Shown here piece after piece: positions 45,053 through 53,929 of a DNA stretch of 64,000 nucleotides. The notes under the pieces were generated by a model. It had not been told where the DNA came from, did no database searches, and saw only the letters and a list, made by a program, of their open reading frames with translations. Source of the DNA: Sinomonas atrocyanea (GTDB lineage Bacteria; Actinomycetota; Actinomycetes; Actinomycetales; Micrococcaceae); the NCBI RefSeq assembly GCF_030811715.1, contig NZ_JAUSRH010000006.1, positions 1 to 64,000 on the forward strand. The letters are read 5' to 3'. The position numbers were made by a program, and so were the translations under genes. Numbering within the stretch: the stretch's first letter is position 1; each line of letters opens with the position of its first letter.

Positions 45053-46246
45053 TCATCCGAGAGCTGCGAGCAGGGCCGCCGGCACCACCATGAGGGGCAC
45101 CAGCACCGCGCCGGCCGCGGCGTACCCCCACCACGAGATCCCGACGCCGAGCCGGCGGAGCTGCTCGTGCCAGATGAGCGTCGCCAGGGACGCCCACGGC
45201 GCCACGAGCGGGCCGGCGTTCACCCCGACGAGCAGCGCCACGAGCCGGGCCGGGCCCCCCGCAGCCTGCTCGAACGCGAGGTACGCGGGCAGGTTGTTGA
45301 CCACGTTCGCTCCTACCGCGCCGACCGCGGCGACCCGCACGAGACTGCCCGGGCCGTCCCCGGTGCCGAGCACCACCGCCGCGAGCTCGCGGGCGCCCAC
45401 GTACTGGAGCGCCTCCATGACGAGGAACAGGCCTGCGGCGAAGACGAGCAGCTGCCACGGCACGAGCGCCCACCGCAGCACTGCGCGGCGTCGGACGCCG
45501 AAGGCGACGAGGAGGACGAGGGCCGCCGCCGTCGCCGGGATCCACACGGGTACGCCCGTCACGAGGGCCGGGAGGAGCAGGGCGAGGACGCCGGCGCCGA
45601 GGCCGAGCAGCACCGGGTCCGTCGAGGACGCGGTGACGCGGCTGCCCCCGTCCGGGTCGGACTGGATCCGGCCGAGCCGGACGCTGTTGTACCGCCCCGC
45701 CAGTTCGCGGCGGAACATGAGCGCCACGGCCGCGACGGGCACAGCGGCGCACCACAGCGCGGGCAGCGCCATGCGGGCGGCGAACTCTCCCGGGGAGACG
45801 GATCCGAGTGCGTGCAGGGCGAGGAGGTTGGTGAGGTTCGAGACCGGCAGCAGGAGCGAGCCGGTGTTCGCGAGCCACACCGTGGTGAGCGCGAAGGGCA
45901 GCGGCGGGAGCCCGCAGCGCCGCGCGAGCACCACCACGATCGGGGTCAGCAGCACCGCCGTCGTGTCGAGGGAGAGGAACACCGTTGCGGCCAGGGACAG
46001 GCCGACCACGAGCAGCCACAGCACCCACACGCGCCCGCGGCCCCAGCGCCGGAAGTAGGAGGCCATCCACTCGAACAGCCCCGCGGCGTTCAGGAGCTCG
46101 GTCACCACCGTGATGGCGGCGACGAACGCGAGGATGGGCCCGACCCGCTCGGCAAGGGCGCCGACCGCCGGCCAGGGGAGGATGCCCGCGGCCGCAGCGG
46201 CGGCGCCGAGGACGAGCAGGAGGGCTCCGACGACGGCCAAGGGCAT
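45053..46246 (-). CDS. ArsB/SLC13-type permease
   Basis: A 397-residue ion-transporter-superfamily permease with about 10-11 hydrophobic segments. FLSLDTTAVLLTPIVVVLAR and LPVSNLTNLLALHALG, plus GAVGANVVNNLPAYLAFEQA near the C-terminus, fit arsenite/ArsB-like and related anion transporters. No arsR or arsC is adjacent, so arsenite efflux is not established. TAGACT (46258-46253) is 6 bases before the ATG at 46246, giving a leaderless start; GTG at 46252 is an alternative. Confidence 0.83.
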   Translation of the reverse strand: MPLAVVGALLLVLGAAAAAAGILPWPAVGALAERVGPILAFVAAITVVTELLNAAGLFEWMASYFRRWGRGRVWVLWLLVVGLSLAATVFLSLDTTAVLLTPIVVVLARRCGLPPLPFALTTVWLANTGSLLLPVSNLTNLLALHALGSVSPGEFAARMALPALWCAAVPVAAVALMFRRELAGRYNSVRLGRIQSDPDGGSRVTASSTDPVLLGLGAGVLALLLPALVTGVPVWIPATAAALVLLVAFGVRRRAVLRWALVPWQLLVFAAGLFLVMEALQYVGARELAAVVLGTGDGPGSLVRVAAVGAVGANVVNNLPAYLAFEQAAGGPARLVALLVGVNAGPLVAPWASLATLIWHEQLRRLGVGISWWGYAAAGAVLVPLMVVPAALLAALG

Positions 46247-46268
46247 GGGCACAGTCTAGGGGCGCCCC

Positions 46269-47303
46269 TCAGTGCCGGCGGTGATCCTGGATCGTGATCC
46301 TCGCCCCATAGCGGGGGGCGCGCACGCCGGAGAGGCCGAGGAGCCGCACGATGCGCTGCCGGTGGCCCCGCCACGGCTCGAGGAGGCGCACCATGCCGGC
46401 GTCGTCGGTCCGCTCGCCGGTGAGGGCGTAGCCGACGAAGTGGGCGAGGTGGTAGTCGCCCACGGAGATCGAGTCGGGGTCCGCGTGCGTGCGCTGCGTG
46501 ACCTCCGCGGCGGTCCACACCCCGATGCCGGGGATGGCCTGCAGGGCCGCCGAGGCCTCGGAGGCCGTGCGGGCCGCGAGCCGCTCGATCCCCGCGGCAG
46601 AGCGCAGCGCGCGCATCACGGTGTCCGAGCGCTGCGGCCCCACACCCGCCCGGTGCCACTCCCACGAGGGGACCCCGAGCCAGGCCCGAGCGTCCGGGGC
46701 GACCATGAGCCCTGCCGGGGCGATCCGCCCGGCACCGGGTGCCGGCGTGCCGTAGCGGCGCACGAGGTACCGGTAGGCCCGGCGCGCCTCGAGGGTCGTG
46801 ACCTTCTGCTCGAGGATGGTCGGCACGAGCGCCTCCACCATGCGGCCCGTGGCGGGCAGCCGGAAGCCGGGATGGCGCCGCCTCGACTCCCGGACCAGGC
46901 GGGGGAGCCCGGCGAGGAAGGCCTCCTCGTCGAACGCCGACCAGTCGTCGGCCAGGCCCAGCATCGCGGGCGCCGCCGCGACGGCCGACGCCGCCCCCTC
47001 ACCCCACGCACGGACCGTCACCACTGTGGGGCCTCCAGGGGCACGCCGGTGGGTAGCGAGGAGGGAGACCGGGCCCTCGGGGGTCGCGAAGGCGGCCCAA
47101 AATCCGCCCGGATGGGGCGCGAAGGTGGGGTCGCCGTCCCCGCGCTGGAGGGGGAACCACGTCGCGGCCAGGGAATAGTGCTCGGGGGCCTCCCAGACGC
47201 CCTCGGCGTCCGCGCGCCCGGGGCCGGCACTCCCGGCGGGTGGCACCGCGACGGGAGCCGCGGTGGGGGCCGCGGTCCGAGGGGGCGGGGGAGCGAGGGT
47301 CAC
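46269..47303 (-). CDS. HhH-GPD DNA glycosylase, AlkA-like
   Basis: A 344-residue base-excision glycosylase. The C-terminal HhH-GPD core has LQAIPGIGVWTAAEVTQRTHADPDSISVGDYH: the hairpin IPGIGVWTA and the catalytic aspartate in VGDYH. The segment EALVPTILEQKVTTLEARRAYR is typical of AlkA/3-methyladenine glycosylase II. The N-terminus is Pro/Ala-rich and the GTG start at 47303 is weakly supported. It stands next to the mutagenic-repair operon but is not part of it. (Motif given as positions about 225-256.). Confidence 0.85.
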   Translation of the reverse strand: MTLAPPPPRTAAPTAAPVAVPPAGSAGPGRADAEGVWEAPEHYSLAATWFPLQRGDGDPTFAPHPGGFWAAFATPEGPVSLLATHRRAPGGPTVVTVRAWGEGAASAVAAAPAMLGLADDWSAFDEEAFLAGLPRLVRESRRRHPGFRLPATGRMVEALVPTILEQKVTTLEARRAYRYLVRRYGTPAPGAGRIAPAGLMVAPDARAWLGVPSWEWHRAGVGPQRSDTVMRALRSAAGIERLAARTASEASAALQAIPGIGVWTAAEVTQRTHADPDSISVGDYHLAHFVGYALTGERTDDAGMVRLLEPWRGHRQRIVRLLGLSGVRAPRYGARITIQDHRRH

Positions 47304-47442
47304 CGGAGCATCATGCCACGCGCCGCCGACAGTCTCGCGCGGAGCAGGCTGTCTGAACCCTTGACCCCGGACGGGACGTGCCGAGAATGGCGGGTGTGGC
47401 GCCGGTCCGGCACTGCACCGCCCATCGAAGGAAGGCAGCACC

Positions 47443-47838
47443 ATGTCTGGAAAGGTCGTGCACTTCGAGATCCCCGCCGACGACGGCGAGCGGGCCGCCA
47501 CCTTCTACACCGAGGCCTTCGGCTGGAAGATGACGGGCGTTCCCGGGATGGAGTACGTCATGGTCGGCACCTCACCGAGCGGTGAGGACGGCGCTTCCGT
47601 GGAGCCGGGGTCGATCAACGGTGGCATGTTCGTCCGATCCGAGGAGTTCCCGCCACGGAGCCCGGTCGTCACCGTGGACGTCGAGGATATCGATGCGGCG
47701 CTGGCGAAGATCGGCGAGCTCGGCGGCAGCACCGTGGTACCCAAGATGCCCGTGGGCGAGATGGGCTTCTCCGCCTACTTCAAGGACACCGAGGGCAACA
47801 TCCTCGGGCTGTGGGAGAGCCGCAGGCCGGAGGGATAG
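47443..47838 (+). CDS. VOC-superfamily (glyoxalase-like) protein
   Basis: A 131-residue vicinal-oxygen-chelate protein: VVHFEIPADDGERAATFYTE at the start, GWKM, and the repeat VVPKMPVGEMGFSAYFKDTEG at the end. His8 and the later Glu/Asp could bind metal. Many close homologues are uncharacterised; some act as lyases or resistance proteins. Start behind GGAAGGCAGCACC. It is convergent with dnaE2, 27 bases away. Confidence 0.87.
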   Translation: MSGKVVHFEIPADDGERAATFYTEAFGWKMTGVPGMEYVMVGTSPSGEDGASVEPGSINGGMFVRSEEFPPRSPVVTVDVEDIDAALAKIGELGGSTVVPKMPVGEMGFSAYFKDTEGNILGLWESRRPEG

Positions 47839-47865
47839 CCCGGACGCCCGAGACCGGTGGCGGGC

Positions 47866-50800
47866 TCACCGGAAGTCGCGGCTGGTGGTCTTCGCCTTCA
47901 GGGGCAGGGCCTCGAGCCGGTCCGCGACCAGGTTCGTCACGCCCTCCTTCGAGCGCTCCAGCATGCCGCGGATGACCATGGCGGGGGCTGCCTGGGCGAC
48001 GCGCCGGTAGCGGGTCCAGACCCCGATGCTGCACACCACATTGAGGATCCCCGTCTCGTCTTCGAGGTTCATGAAGGTGATGCCCTGGGCGGTCTGCGGC
48101 CGCTGGCGGTGGGTCACGACCCCGGCCGCCTCGATCCGGCTCCCCGGCGCGGCGGTGCGCAGCTGGTCGATGCGCAGCACTCCACGCGCGTCGAGGCGGC
48201 CGCGGGCGTGGCGCAGCGGGTGGTCGTCGGTGGCGACGCCGGTGGCCCACAGGTCGTAGGCCACGGCGTCCTCCGCGGCCAGCTCCGGCAGGAGCGGCGG
48301 CTGGACGTAGGGCTGGGAGCCGGGGAGCTGGCCCGGCCGCTCGAGGGCCGCGGCGCCCGACTGCCACAGGGCCTCGCGCCGGGTGAGGCCGAGCGAGTCC
48401 AGGGCCCCCGCCGAGGAGAGCGCCTCGAGCTGCTCCGCCGTGAGCCCGGTGCGCCGGGACAGCTCGGCCAGCTCCCGGAAGGGGCCCCCGGCCTCGCGCT
48501 CGGCGACGATCTTCTCGGCGAGCTCCTGGCCGATGCCGCGCACGCTCGAGAGCCCGAGCCGCACCGCCCGGCTCCCGTCCCGCCGGTGGGCGTGCCCCTC
48601 GTCCGGCGCCTGCGGGTCGAAGGGGCCGATCGGGGGCTGGACCCGGTCCAGGCACGCGTCCAGGCCAGGGCTCCCCGGCGCCTGGGCCGCGGCCGCTGGC
48701 CCCCCGGCGCCCGGTGCGCCGGCCGCCGGAGCCTCCCCGCCGGCGTCGTGCGCCTCGAGGCACGCGTCCGCCCGCGAGCGGAGGATGTCCGGGCGGAGCA
48801 CCGTGACGCCGTGCCTGCGCGCGTCCGCCACGAGGGTCTGCGGCGAGTAGAAGCCCATGGGCTGGGCCCGCAGGAGCGCGGCGAGGAAGGCGCCGGGGTA
48901 GTGCAGCTTGAGCCACGAGCTCGCGTACACGAGCACCGCGAAACTGATCGAATGGGACTCGGCGAAGCCGAAGTCGGCGAACGCAGCGATCTGGGTGTAG
49001 ACCGCCTTCGACTCCTCGGGCGTCAGCCCGTTCGCGGCCATGCCGGCGAAGAGCTTCTCCCTCAGGCTCCCGATCTTCTCGACCCCCCGCTTGGAGCCCA
49101 TCGCGCGGCGCAGCAGGTCGGCGTCCTCAGCCGTGCAGCCGCCGATCGCCATGGCCATCTGCATGAGCTGCTCCTGGAACAGCGGCACCCCGAGGGTGCG
49201 CTCGAGCACCGGCTCCAGCAGCGGGTGCGGGTACGTCACGGGTTCCTCGCCCGCCCGCCGGCGGATGTACGGGTGGACCGCGCCGCCCTGGATCGGCCCG
49301 GGCCGGATGAGGGCGATCTCCACCACGAGGTCGTAGAAGCACCGGGGCCGCAGCCGGGGGAGCGTGCTCATCTGGGCCCTCGACTCGACCTGGAACACGC
49401 CCACCGAGTCGGCGCGGCACAGCATGTCGTAGACGGCGGGCTCCTCCTTGGGGAGGTCCTCGATCCGCCAGCGCACCCCGAAGTGCTCCTCGACCAGGTC
49501 GAAGCAGTACTGGAGCGCCGCGAGCATCCCGAGGCCGAGCAGGTCGAACTTGACCAGGCCCATCCACTCGCAGTCGTCCTTGTCCCACTGCAGGACCGTC
49601 CGGTTCTCCATGCGGGCATGCTCGATCGGCACCACCTCTCCCACCGGCCGCTCCGTGAGGACCATGCCGCCGGAGTGGATGCCCAGGTGTCGCGGGTAGC
49701 CGAGGAACTGCTCGGCGAGCGCCACGACGCGAGGAGGGATCCCGTCGGCGTCGTCGGATCCCCCGGCCGAGAGCGCGTCCCACCGCTCGAGCCGCTTGGA
49801 CCAGGCGTCCTGCTGGCCGGGGCCGTAGCCGAGGGCCTTGGCCGCGTCCCGCACCGCGTTCTTGGGCCGGTAGCTGATCACGTTGGCGACCTGGGCGGCG
49901 TTGGCCCGGCCGTACTTGGCGTAGACATGCTGGATCACCTCCTCGCGCCGGTCCGAGTCGAAGTCGACGTCGATGTCCGGCTCCTCCTCGCGCAGGCTCG
50001 AGAGGAACCGCTCGAACGGCAGCCGGTACGCGATGCTGTCCACCGCCGTGATCCCCAGCAGGTAGCACACCGCCGAGTTGGCCGCCGAGCCGCGCCCCTG
50101 GCACAGGATGCCGCGGCTGCGGGCGAACTGGACGATCTCGTGCACGATGAGGAAGTAGCCCGGGAAGTCCTTCTTCTCGATCACGGCGAGCTCCTTCTCC
50201 AGGCGCTCTCGGACCTCTTCGGGCGGTACAGGCCCCCGCCAGCCGGGCCCGGGGGTGCCGTAGCGGTCCGCGAGGCCGCGCTCCACGAGGTCCCGCAGGT
50301 GGGACATCGGCGTGCTGCCCGCCGGGACCTCCTGCTTCGGCAGCCTCGGGCGGGCCGCGCGCAGGGGGAAGGCCAGCGCCCCGGCGAGGCGCACGGTGTT
50401 CTCCACCGCCCCCGGGTAGCGCGCGAACCGGCGCGCCATCTCGGCCCCGCTGCGCAGGTGCGCGCCGTCGGTGGCGGGCAGCCAGCCGTCGAGCTCGTCG
50501 AGGCTGCGCCGGGCCCGCACGGCGGCAAGCGCGGTCGCGAGCGGGTGCCCCGACGGCGCGGCGAAGTGCACCGCGTTGGTGGCCACGCACGGAAGGCCCC
50601 TCCGGGCGGCGATGGCGGCGAGGGCGTCGTTGTGGTCGGTGTCGAGCGGGCTGCCCTGGTCGTAGAGCTCCACGGCGACGCCGTCGTGGCCGAACAGGTC
50701 CACGAGCCTCTGGACGGCGCGCTCGGCGGCGGCCTCCCCGTGGCCGACGAGGGCCCTGCGGACCGCGCCCTTGCGGCACCCGGTGAGCACGATGCAGTGC

Positions 50801-51474
50801 CCGCGCAGGCGCTCGGCGAGGTCTTCGAGGACGAACACGGGCCGGCCCTTCTCCGCCTCCCGGGCGAGCTGCCCGGCGGTGATGGCCCCGGCCAGCCGGT
50901 GGTACCCCTCCTCGCCGCGGGCCAGGACGAGCAGGTGCTCGCCCTCCGGATCGGGCCGGCCGTTCTGCGGGGCGGACAGGCCCAGCGAGAGCTCGGCGCC
51001 GAACACGGTGGCCAGCCCGTAGGCCTCGGCGGCCTCGGCGAGGCGCACCGCACCGTAGAAGCCGTCGTGGTCCGTGATCGCGATGGCGGACAGGCCCAGC
51101 CGGATGGCCTCCTCGACGAGCTCCTCCGGCGATGACGCGCCGTCGAGGAAGCTGTAGTGCGAGTGGACGTGCAGCTCCGCGTAGGGCACGGCGGGGTCGG
51201 CGGACGACGGCGCGTGGCCGCCGCGGTGCGCGCCCGCGCCCTCCGCGCTGGTACCGTCCCCGTCGCCCGCCCCGACCCCGGCGCCGGGGGAGAGCGCGGG
51301 GAGCGGGATGTAGGGCCCGCGCTTGCGGGACCAGGCCGGGCTGTCCCCGCCGTCGTGCTCGACCGGGGCCCGGCCGGTCCCGGTGCGTCCGCGGAGCTCG
51401 TCCGCGGTGACCTCCTTGCCGTCGAGGATGTCGTGGAGCTGCCGCCAGGGGATCGGCGGATTGGTCCACCCCAT
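47866..51474 (-). CDS. dnaE2: Error-prone DNA polymerase III alpha subunit DnaE2
   Basis: A 1202-residue C-family polymerase. The N-terminal PHP domain begins at YAELHVHSHYSFLDGASSPE (about residue 97); the palm carries the catalytic aspartates in EEPDIDVDFDSDRREE; the OB fold is near the C-terminus. About 95 extra residues precede the PHP domain. It is last in imuA'-imuB-dnaE2, the mutasome that performs damage-induced mutagenesis. ATG at 51474 behind GGAGGG; 34 bases separate it from imuB. Control is through the SOS box upstream of imuA'. Confidence 0.95.
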   Translation of the reverse strand: MGWTNPPIPWRQLHDILDGKEVTADELRGRTGTGRAPVEHDGGDSPAWSRKRGPYIPLPALSPGAGVGAGDGDGTSAEGAGAHRGGHAPSSADPAVPYAELHVHSHYSFLDGASSPEELVEEAIRLGLSAIAITDHDGFYGAVRLAEAAEAYGLATVFGAELSLGLSAPQNGRPDPEGEHLLVLARGEEGYHRLAGAITAGQLAREAEKGRPVFVLEDLAERLRGHCIVLTGCRKGAVRRALVGHGEAAAERAVQRLVDLFGHDGVAVELYDQGSPLDTDHNDALAAIAARRGLPCVATNAVHFAAPSGHPLATALAAVRARRSLDELDGWLPATDGAHLRSGAEMARRFARYPGAVENTVRLAGALAFPLRAARPRLPKQEVPAGSTPMSHLRDLVERGLADRYGTPGPGWRGPVPPEEVRERLEKELAVIEKKDFPGYFLIVHEIVQFARSRGILCQGRGSAANSAVCYLLGITAVDSIAYRLPFERFLSSLREEEPDIDVDFDSDRREEVIQHVYAKYGRANAAQVANVISYRPKNAVRDAAKALGYGPGQQDAWSKRLERWDALSAGGSDDADGIPPRVVALAEQFLGYPRHLGIHSGGMVLTERPVGEVVPIEHARMENRTVLQWDKDDCEWMGLVKFDLLGLGMLAALQYCFDLVEEHFGVRWRIEDLPKEEPAVYDMLCRADSVGVFQVESRAQMSTLPRLRPRCFYDLVVEIALIRPGPIQGGAVHPYIRRRAGEEPVTYPHPLLEPVLERTLGVPLFQEQLMQMAMAIGGCTAEDADLLRRAMGSKRGVEKIGSLREKLFAGMAANGLTPEESKAVYTQIAAFADFGFAESHSISFAVLVYASSWLKLHYPGAFLAALLRAQPMGFYSPQTLVADARRHGVTVLRPDILRSRADACLEAHDAGGEAPAAGAPGAGGPAAAAQAPGSPGLDACLDRVQPPIGPFDPQAPDEGHAHRRDGSRAVRLGLSSVRGIGQELAEKIVAEREAGGPFRELAELSRRTGLTAEQLEALSSAGALDSLGLTRREALWQSGAAALERPGQLPGSQPYVQPPLLPELAAEDAVAYDLWATGVATDDHPLRHARGRLDARGVLRIDQLRTAAPGSRIEAAGVVTHRQRPQTAQGITFMNLEDETGILNVVCSIGVWTRYRRVAQAAPAMVIRGMLERSKEGVTNLVADRLEALPLKAKTTSRDFR

Positions 51475-51508
51475 CGGTCCCTCCCTCAGTTCTCAGTCGT
51501 ACAGGGTC

Positions 51509-53119
51509 TCAGTCGTACCGGGCCTCGGCCCACCATCGCCCGTCCTCGCCCAGCAGCAGCCAGGCCTCTCCCTCGCTGTCGAGGATCTGGAAGCGCTCCG
51601 CCCGCCGGCTCCCTTCCGCGTCCCACCACCTCTCGCGCAGCGGCCAGGGCCCCGCCCAGCTGCGCACCGCGCGCCGGGCCGCGCCCGGGTCCGGCGAGAA
51701 CCAGGCGGGCGCGGAGGCGAGGTGCCCGCGGTCGTCCACCTCGAGCGGGCGCGAGTCGTCGCCGAACAGGGCGACGGGCAGGGGATCGGCGAACACCGTC
51801 GCGGGCAGGGGAGGCGGGACGGCCCCCGGCCAGGGGCGGGAGGCGAGGTCGGAGGTCCCGGCGGGGGCCTCCTCGCCCCAGGGCACGAGCAGGCAGCGCT
51901 CGGCCAGGAGCCGGCCGCCGGCTGCGGCCGCCTGCAGCACCGATCCGTGCCCCAGCATCGTCTGGAGGCGGTGCAGGCCGTGGTCGAGCCGCTCGTCCAC
52001 GCCGCCGAACAGCGTCTGGGTGCGCCGCCCGAGGAGGTCCACCCGCTCCGGGGCCAGGCGGATCTGGACCACCGGGGCCGCCAGCGCCTCGCCCGTGGAG
52101 CGCCACGGCGTGCGGCCCCGGTGGCGGGCCGCCCCCTCGGGACCGCCGGACTGCAGCTGCCAGCGGACCCGGTCCACCGCGTCGCCCGGCCCGAACTGGT
52201 GCGGGTGCCCCCACGAGCGCTCGGAGCGGCCCCCGGCGTCGTCGGTGATCTGCACCCGCAGCTGTGTGCAGGCGAGCCCCGCGCGCACGAGCCCGGCGAC
52301 GAGGTCCTCGGCGAGCGGGCGGAGGGCGAACGCGATCTGGTCGATGCGCTCGAGCCCGGGCTCGAAGTCCGCCGAGCGGTCGAGGGGCTCCGGCGGGACC
52401 CGGGGCACGATGGGCCGCGGGTCCCGGCCCCGGGCACGGGCGTGGGCGGCGAGGCCCTCGGCCCCGAAGCGGGAGCGGACCTCCGCGGCGGGCAGCGCCG
52501 CGAAGTCTTCGAGGGTGCGCAGGCCCAGCCGGGTCAGGAGGGAGGCGATCCTCGCATCGCCGAGGGCCGCGACGGGCAGGGGCGCGAGGAACCGGGCCGA
52601 GGCCCCTGGCTCCACGATCCGCAGGGGGGAGAGCTCCTGGCTGCCCCGCGCGGCCTGTTCCGCGGCGAAGACCGAGTCGGCGATCCCCGCCCGGGCCTCG
52701 AGCCCCAGCCGGGAGACGGCCTCGAGGGCGGCGCCACCGGCTCCCTGCTCGCTGCCGTAGTAGCGGGCCGCGCCCGGCGCTCTGAGGGCGCACAGGCCGG
52801 GGCGGAGCACGTGGACGCCCGGGACGGCGGTCTCGAGGGCCCGCACCACGGGCTCGAACTCCCGTGCCGAGCGCTCGGGGTCCGCGGGAACCGTGACGAG
52901 CTCGGGGCAGCGTGCCTGCGCCTCCCGCACCCGCAGGCCCCGGGCCACGCCGGCGGCCCGCGCCGGGGCGGAGCACACGGCCACGAGGCCCTTCTCGACT
53001 ACGGCCGCGGCGGCCTGGTCCGGCACTTCCCCGGCCAGGTGCGCGGCCACGAGGGGCCAGTCTGGGAACCAGAGCACGAGCGCCCGGGGCGGCTGGGCGG
53101 AGCCCGCCGCCGGGCTCAC
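51509..53119 (-). CDS. imuB: ImuB, catalytically inactive Y-family polymerase homologue
   Basis: A 536-residue Y-family-like protein beginning VLWFPDWPLVAAHLAG. The second catalytic acidic motif (SIDE in active enzymes) is replaced by RPGLCALRAPG, so it should not polymerise; ImuB is known as the adaptor that brings DnaE2 to the beta clamp. The clamp-binding motif is probably QTLFGG (about residue 377), followed by the usual LQTMLGHGSVLQA. The GTG start overlaps the imuA' stop (GTGA). Confidence 0.93.
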   Translation of the reverse strand: MSPAAGSAQPPRALVLWFPDWPLVAAHLAGEVPDQAAAAVVEKGLVAVCSAPARAAGVARGLRVREAQARCPELVTVPADPERSAREFEPVVRALETAVPGVHVLRPGLCALRAPGAARYYGSEQGAGGAALEAVSRLGLEARAGIADSVFAAEQAARGSQELSPLRIVEPGASARFLAPLPVAALGDARIASLLTRLGLRTLEDFAALPAAEVRSRFGAEGLAAHARARGRDPRPIVPRVPPEPLDRSADFEPGLERIDQIAFALRPLAEDLVAGLVRAGLACTQLRVQITDDAGGRSERSWGHPHQFGPGDAVDRVRWQLQSGGPEGAARHRGRTPWRSTGEALAAPVVQIRLAPERVDLLGRRTQTLFGGVDERLDHGLHRLQTMLGHGSVLQAAAAGGRLLAERCLLVPWGEEAPAGTSDLASRPWPGAVPPPLPATVFADPLPVALFGDDSRPLEVDDRGHLASAPAWFSPDPGAARRAVRSWAGPWPLRERWWDAEGSRRAERFQILDSEGEAWLLLGEDGRWWAEARYD

Positions 53120-53799
53120 GGCCGGCTCCCCGCTGCACTGCGCGGGCCGCGGACCGGCAGGGCCACCGTGTCGGGGGAAGCGAGGTCCACGGTCGCGGTG
53201 CGGACGCGCCCGCGGTGGTTCGCCCGGAGCTCCACCAGGTGGCGTGCCAGATGCCCGTGGCCCCGGCCGAGGCCCTCCCAGCTCGATCCCGTCAGGCTCA
53301 GCGTGGCCTCGCTCTGGGGCCACGGGCCCAGGACCAGCAGCACGCCGGCCCGCTCGCGCAGGCGTGAGGCGAGCCGGGAGGCCTCGCCGGGCCGCGCCGG
53401 CGAGGGCGGCCGGACCAGGACCACCGGCAGCACGTCGACGAGGGCGCCGACCGTGGCGAGCCAGTCTGCCCCCGGGTCCGGCACGAGCACGAGGCGGTCG
53501 AGGGCGATGCCGAACCCGGCGGCGGCCTCCGCGCCGAAATCCGGGACCCCGGCCACGCCGCACCACTGCCCCTCGGCGGACGGCGCGGCCAGGAGGGCCA
53601 TGGCGACCGAGAGATGGGTGTCGAGGGAGTAGGCGGCCCCGCCGCGGAGCCCTGCGGGGAACAGGGGCGTCAGGCAGGGGAGCACGGGGTGGGAGCCCTC
53701 GCGGTTCCGCCGGCCCTGCAGGGTATGGATGCGTTCCTGCAGCTCGCGCAGCTGCCCCGCGGCGGCTGCCGCGGGATCGGTGCTGAGGGCGAGGGACAT
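53116..53799 (-). CDS. imuA': ImuA', RecA/SulA-like mutasome accessory protein
   Basis: A 227-residue accessory protein of the DnaE2 mutasome. AAGQLRELQERIHTLQGRR is the usual N-terminal helix; the core is RecA-like but lacks a clear Walker A. It ends with the Arg-rich tail typical of ImuA'. ATG at 53799 behind TTGGAG. A LexA-type palindrome lies 11 bases upstream, so this gene leads the SOS-inducible imuA'-imuB-dnaE2 operon. Confidence 0.9.
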   Translation of the reverse strand: MSLALSTDPAAAAAGQLRELQERIHTLQGRRNREGSHPVLPCLTPLFPAGLRGGAAYSLDTHLSVAMALLAAPSAEGQWCGVAGVPDFGAEAAAGFGIALDRLVLVPDPGADWLATVGALVDVLPVVLVRPPSPARPGEASRLASRLRERAGVLLVLGPWPQSEATLSLTGSSWEGLGRGHGHLARHLVELRANHRGRVRTATVDLASPDTVALPVRGPRSAAGSRP

Positions 53800-53809
53800 G
53801 CTCCAATTA

Positions 53810-53825
53810 TCGAAAACATGTTCGA
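53810..53825. promoter_or_regulatory. SOS (LexA) box of the mutasome operon
   Basis: TCGAAAACATGTTCGA, one mismatch in symmetry from the actinobacterial LexA palindrome TCGAACATATGTTCGA type. It overlaps the likely -10 (GATAAT on the minus strand, about 53812-53807) of imuA'. Confidence 0.88.
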
Positions 53826-53929
53826 ATACGTCAATCGGGGAGGATGCGCTGTTCGAAACTCGGCCCCGTGCGTGAACCCCTGAGTCGCCCGCCTCTGCGC
53901 GTCCCGGCCCAGAGGCTACAGTGGGGGTC

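Noticed and set aside
45053-46246. An arsenic-resistance operon around the ArsB-like permease
   Set aside because: No arsR, arsC or arsA is adjacent; the neighbours are a PRC-barrel protein and a DNA glycosylase.
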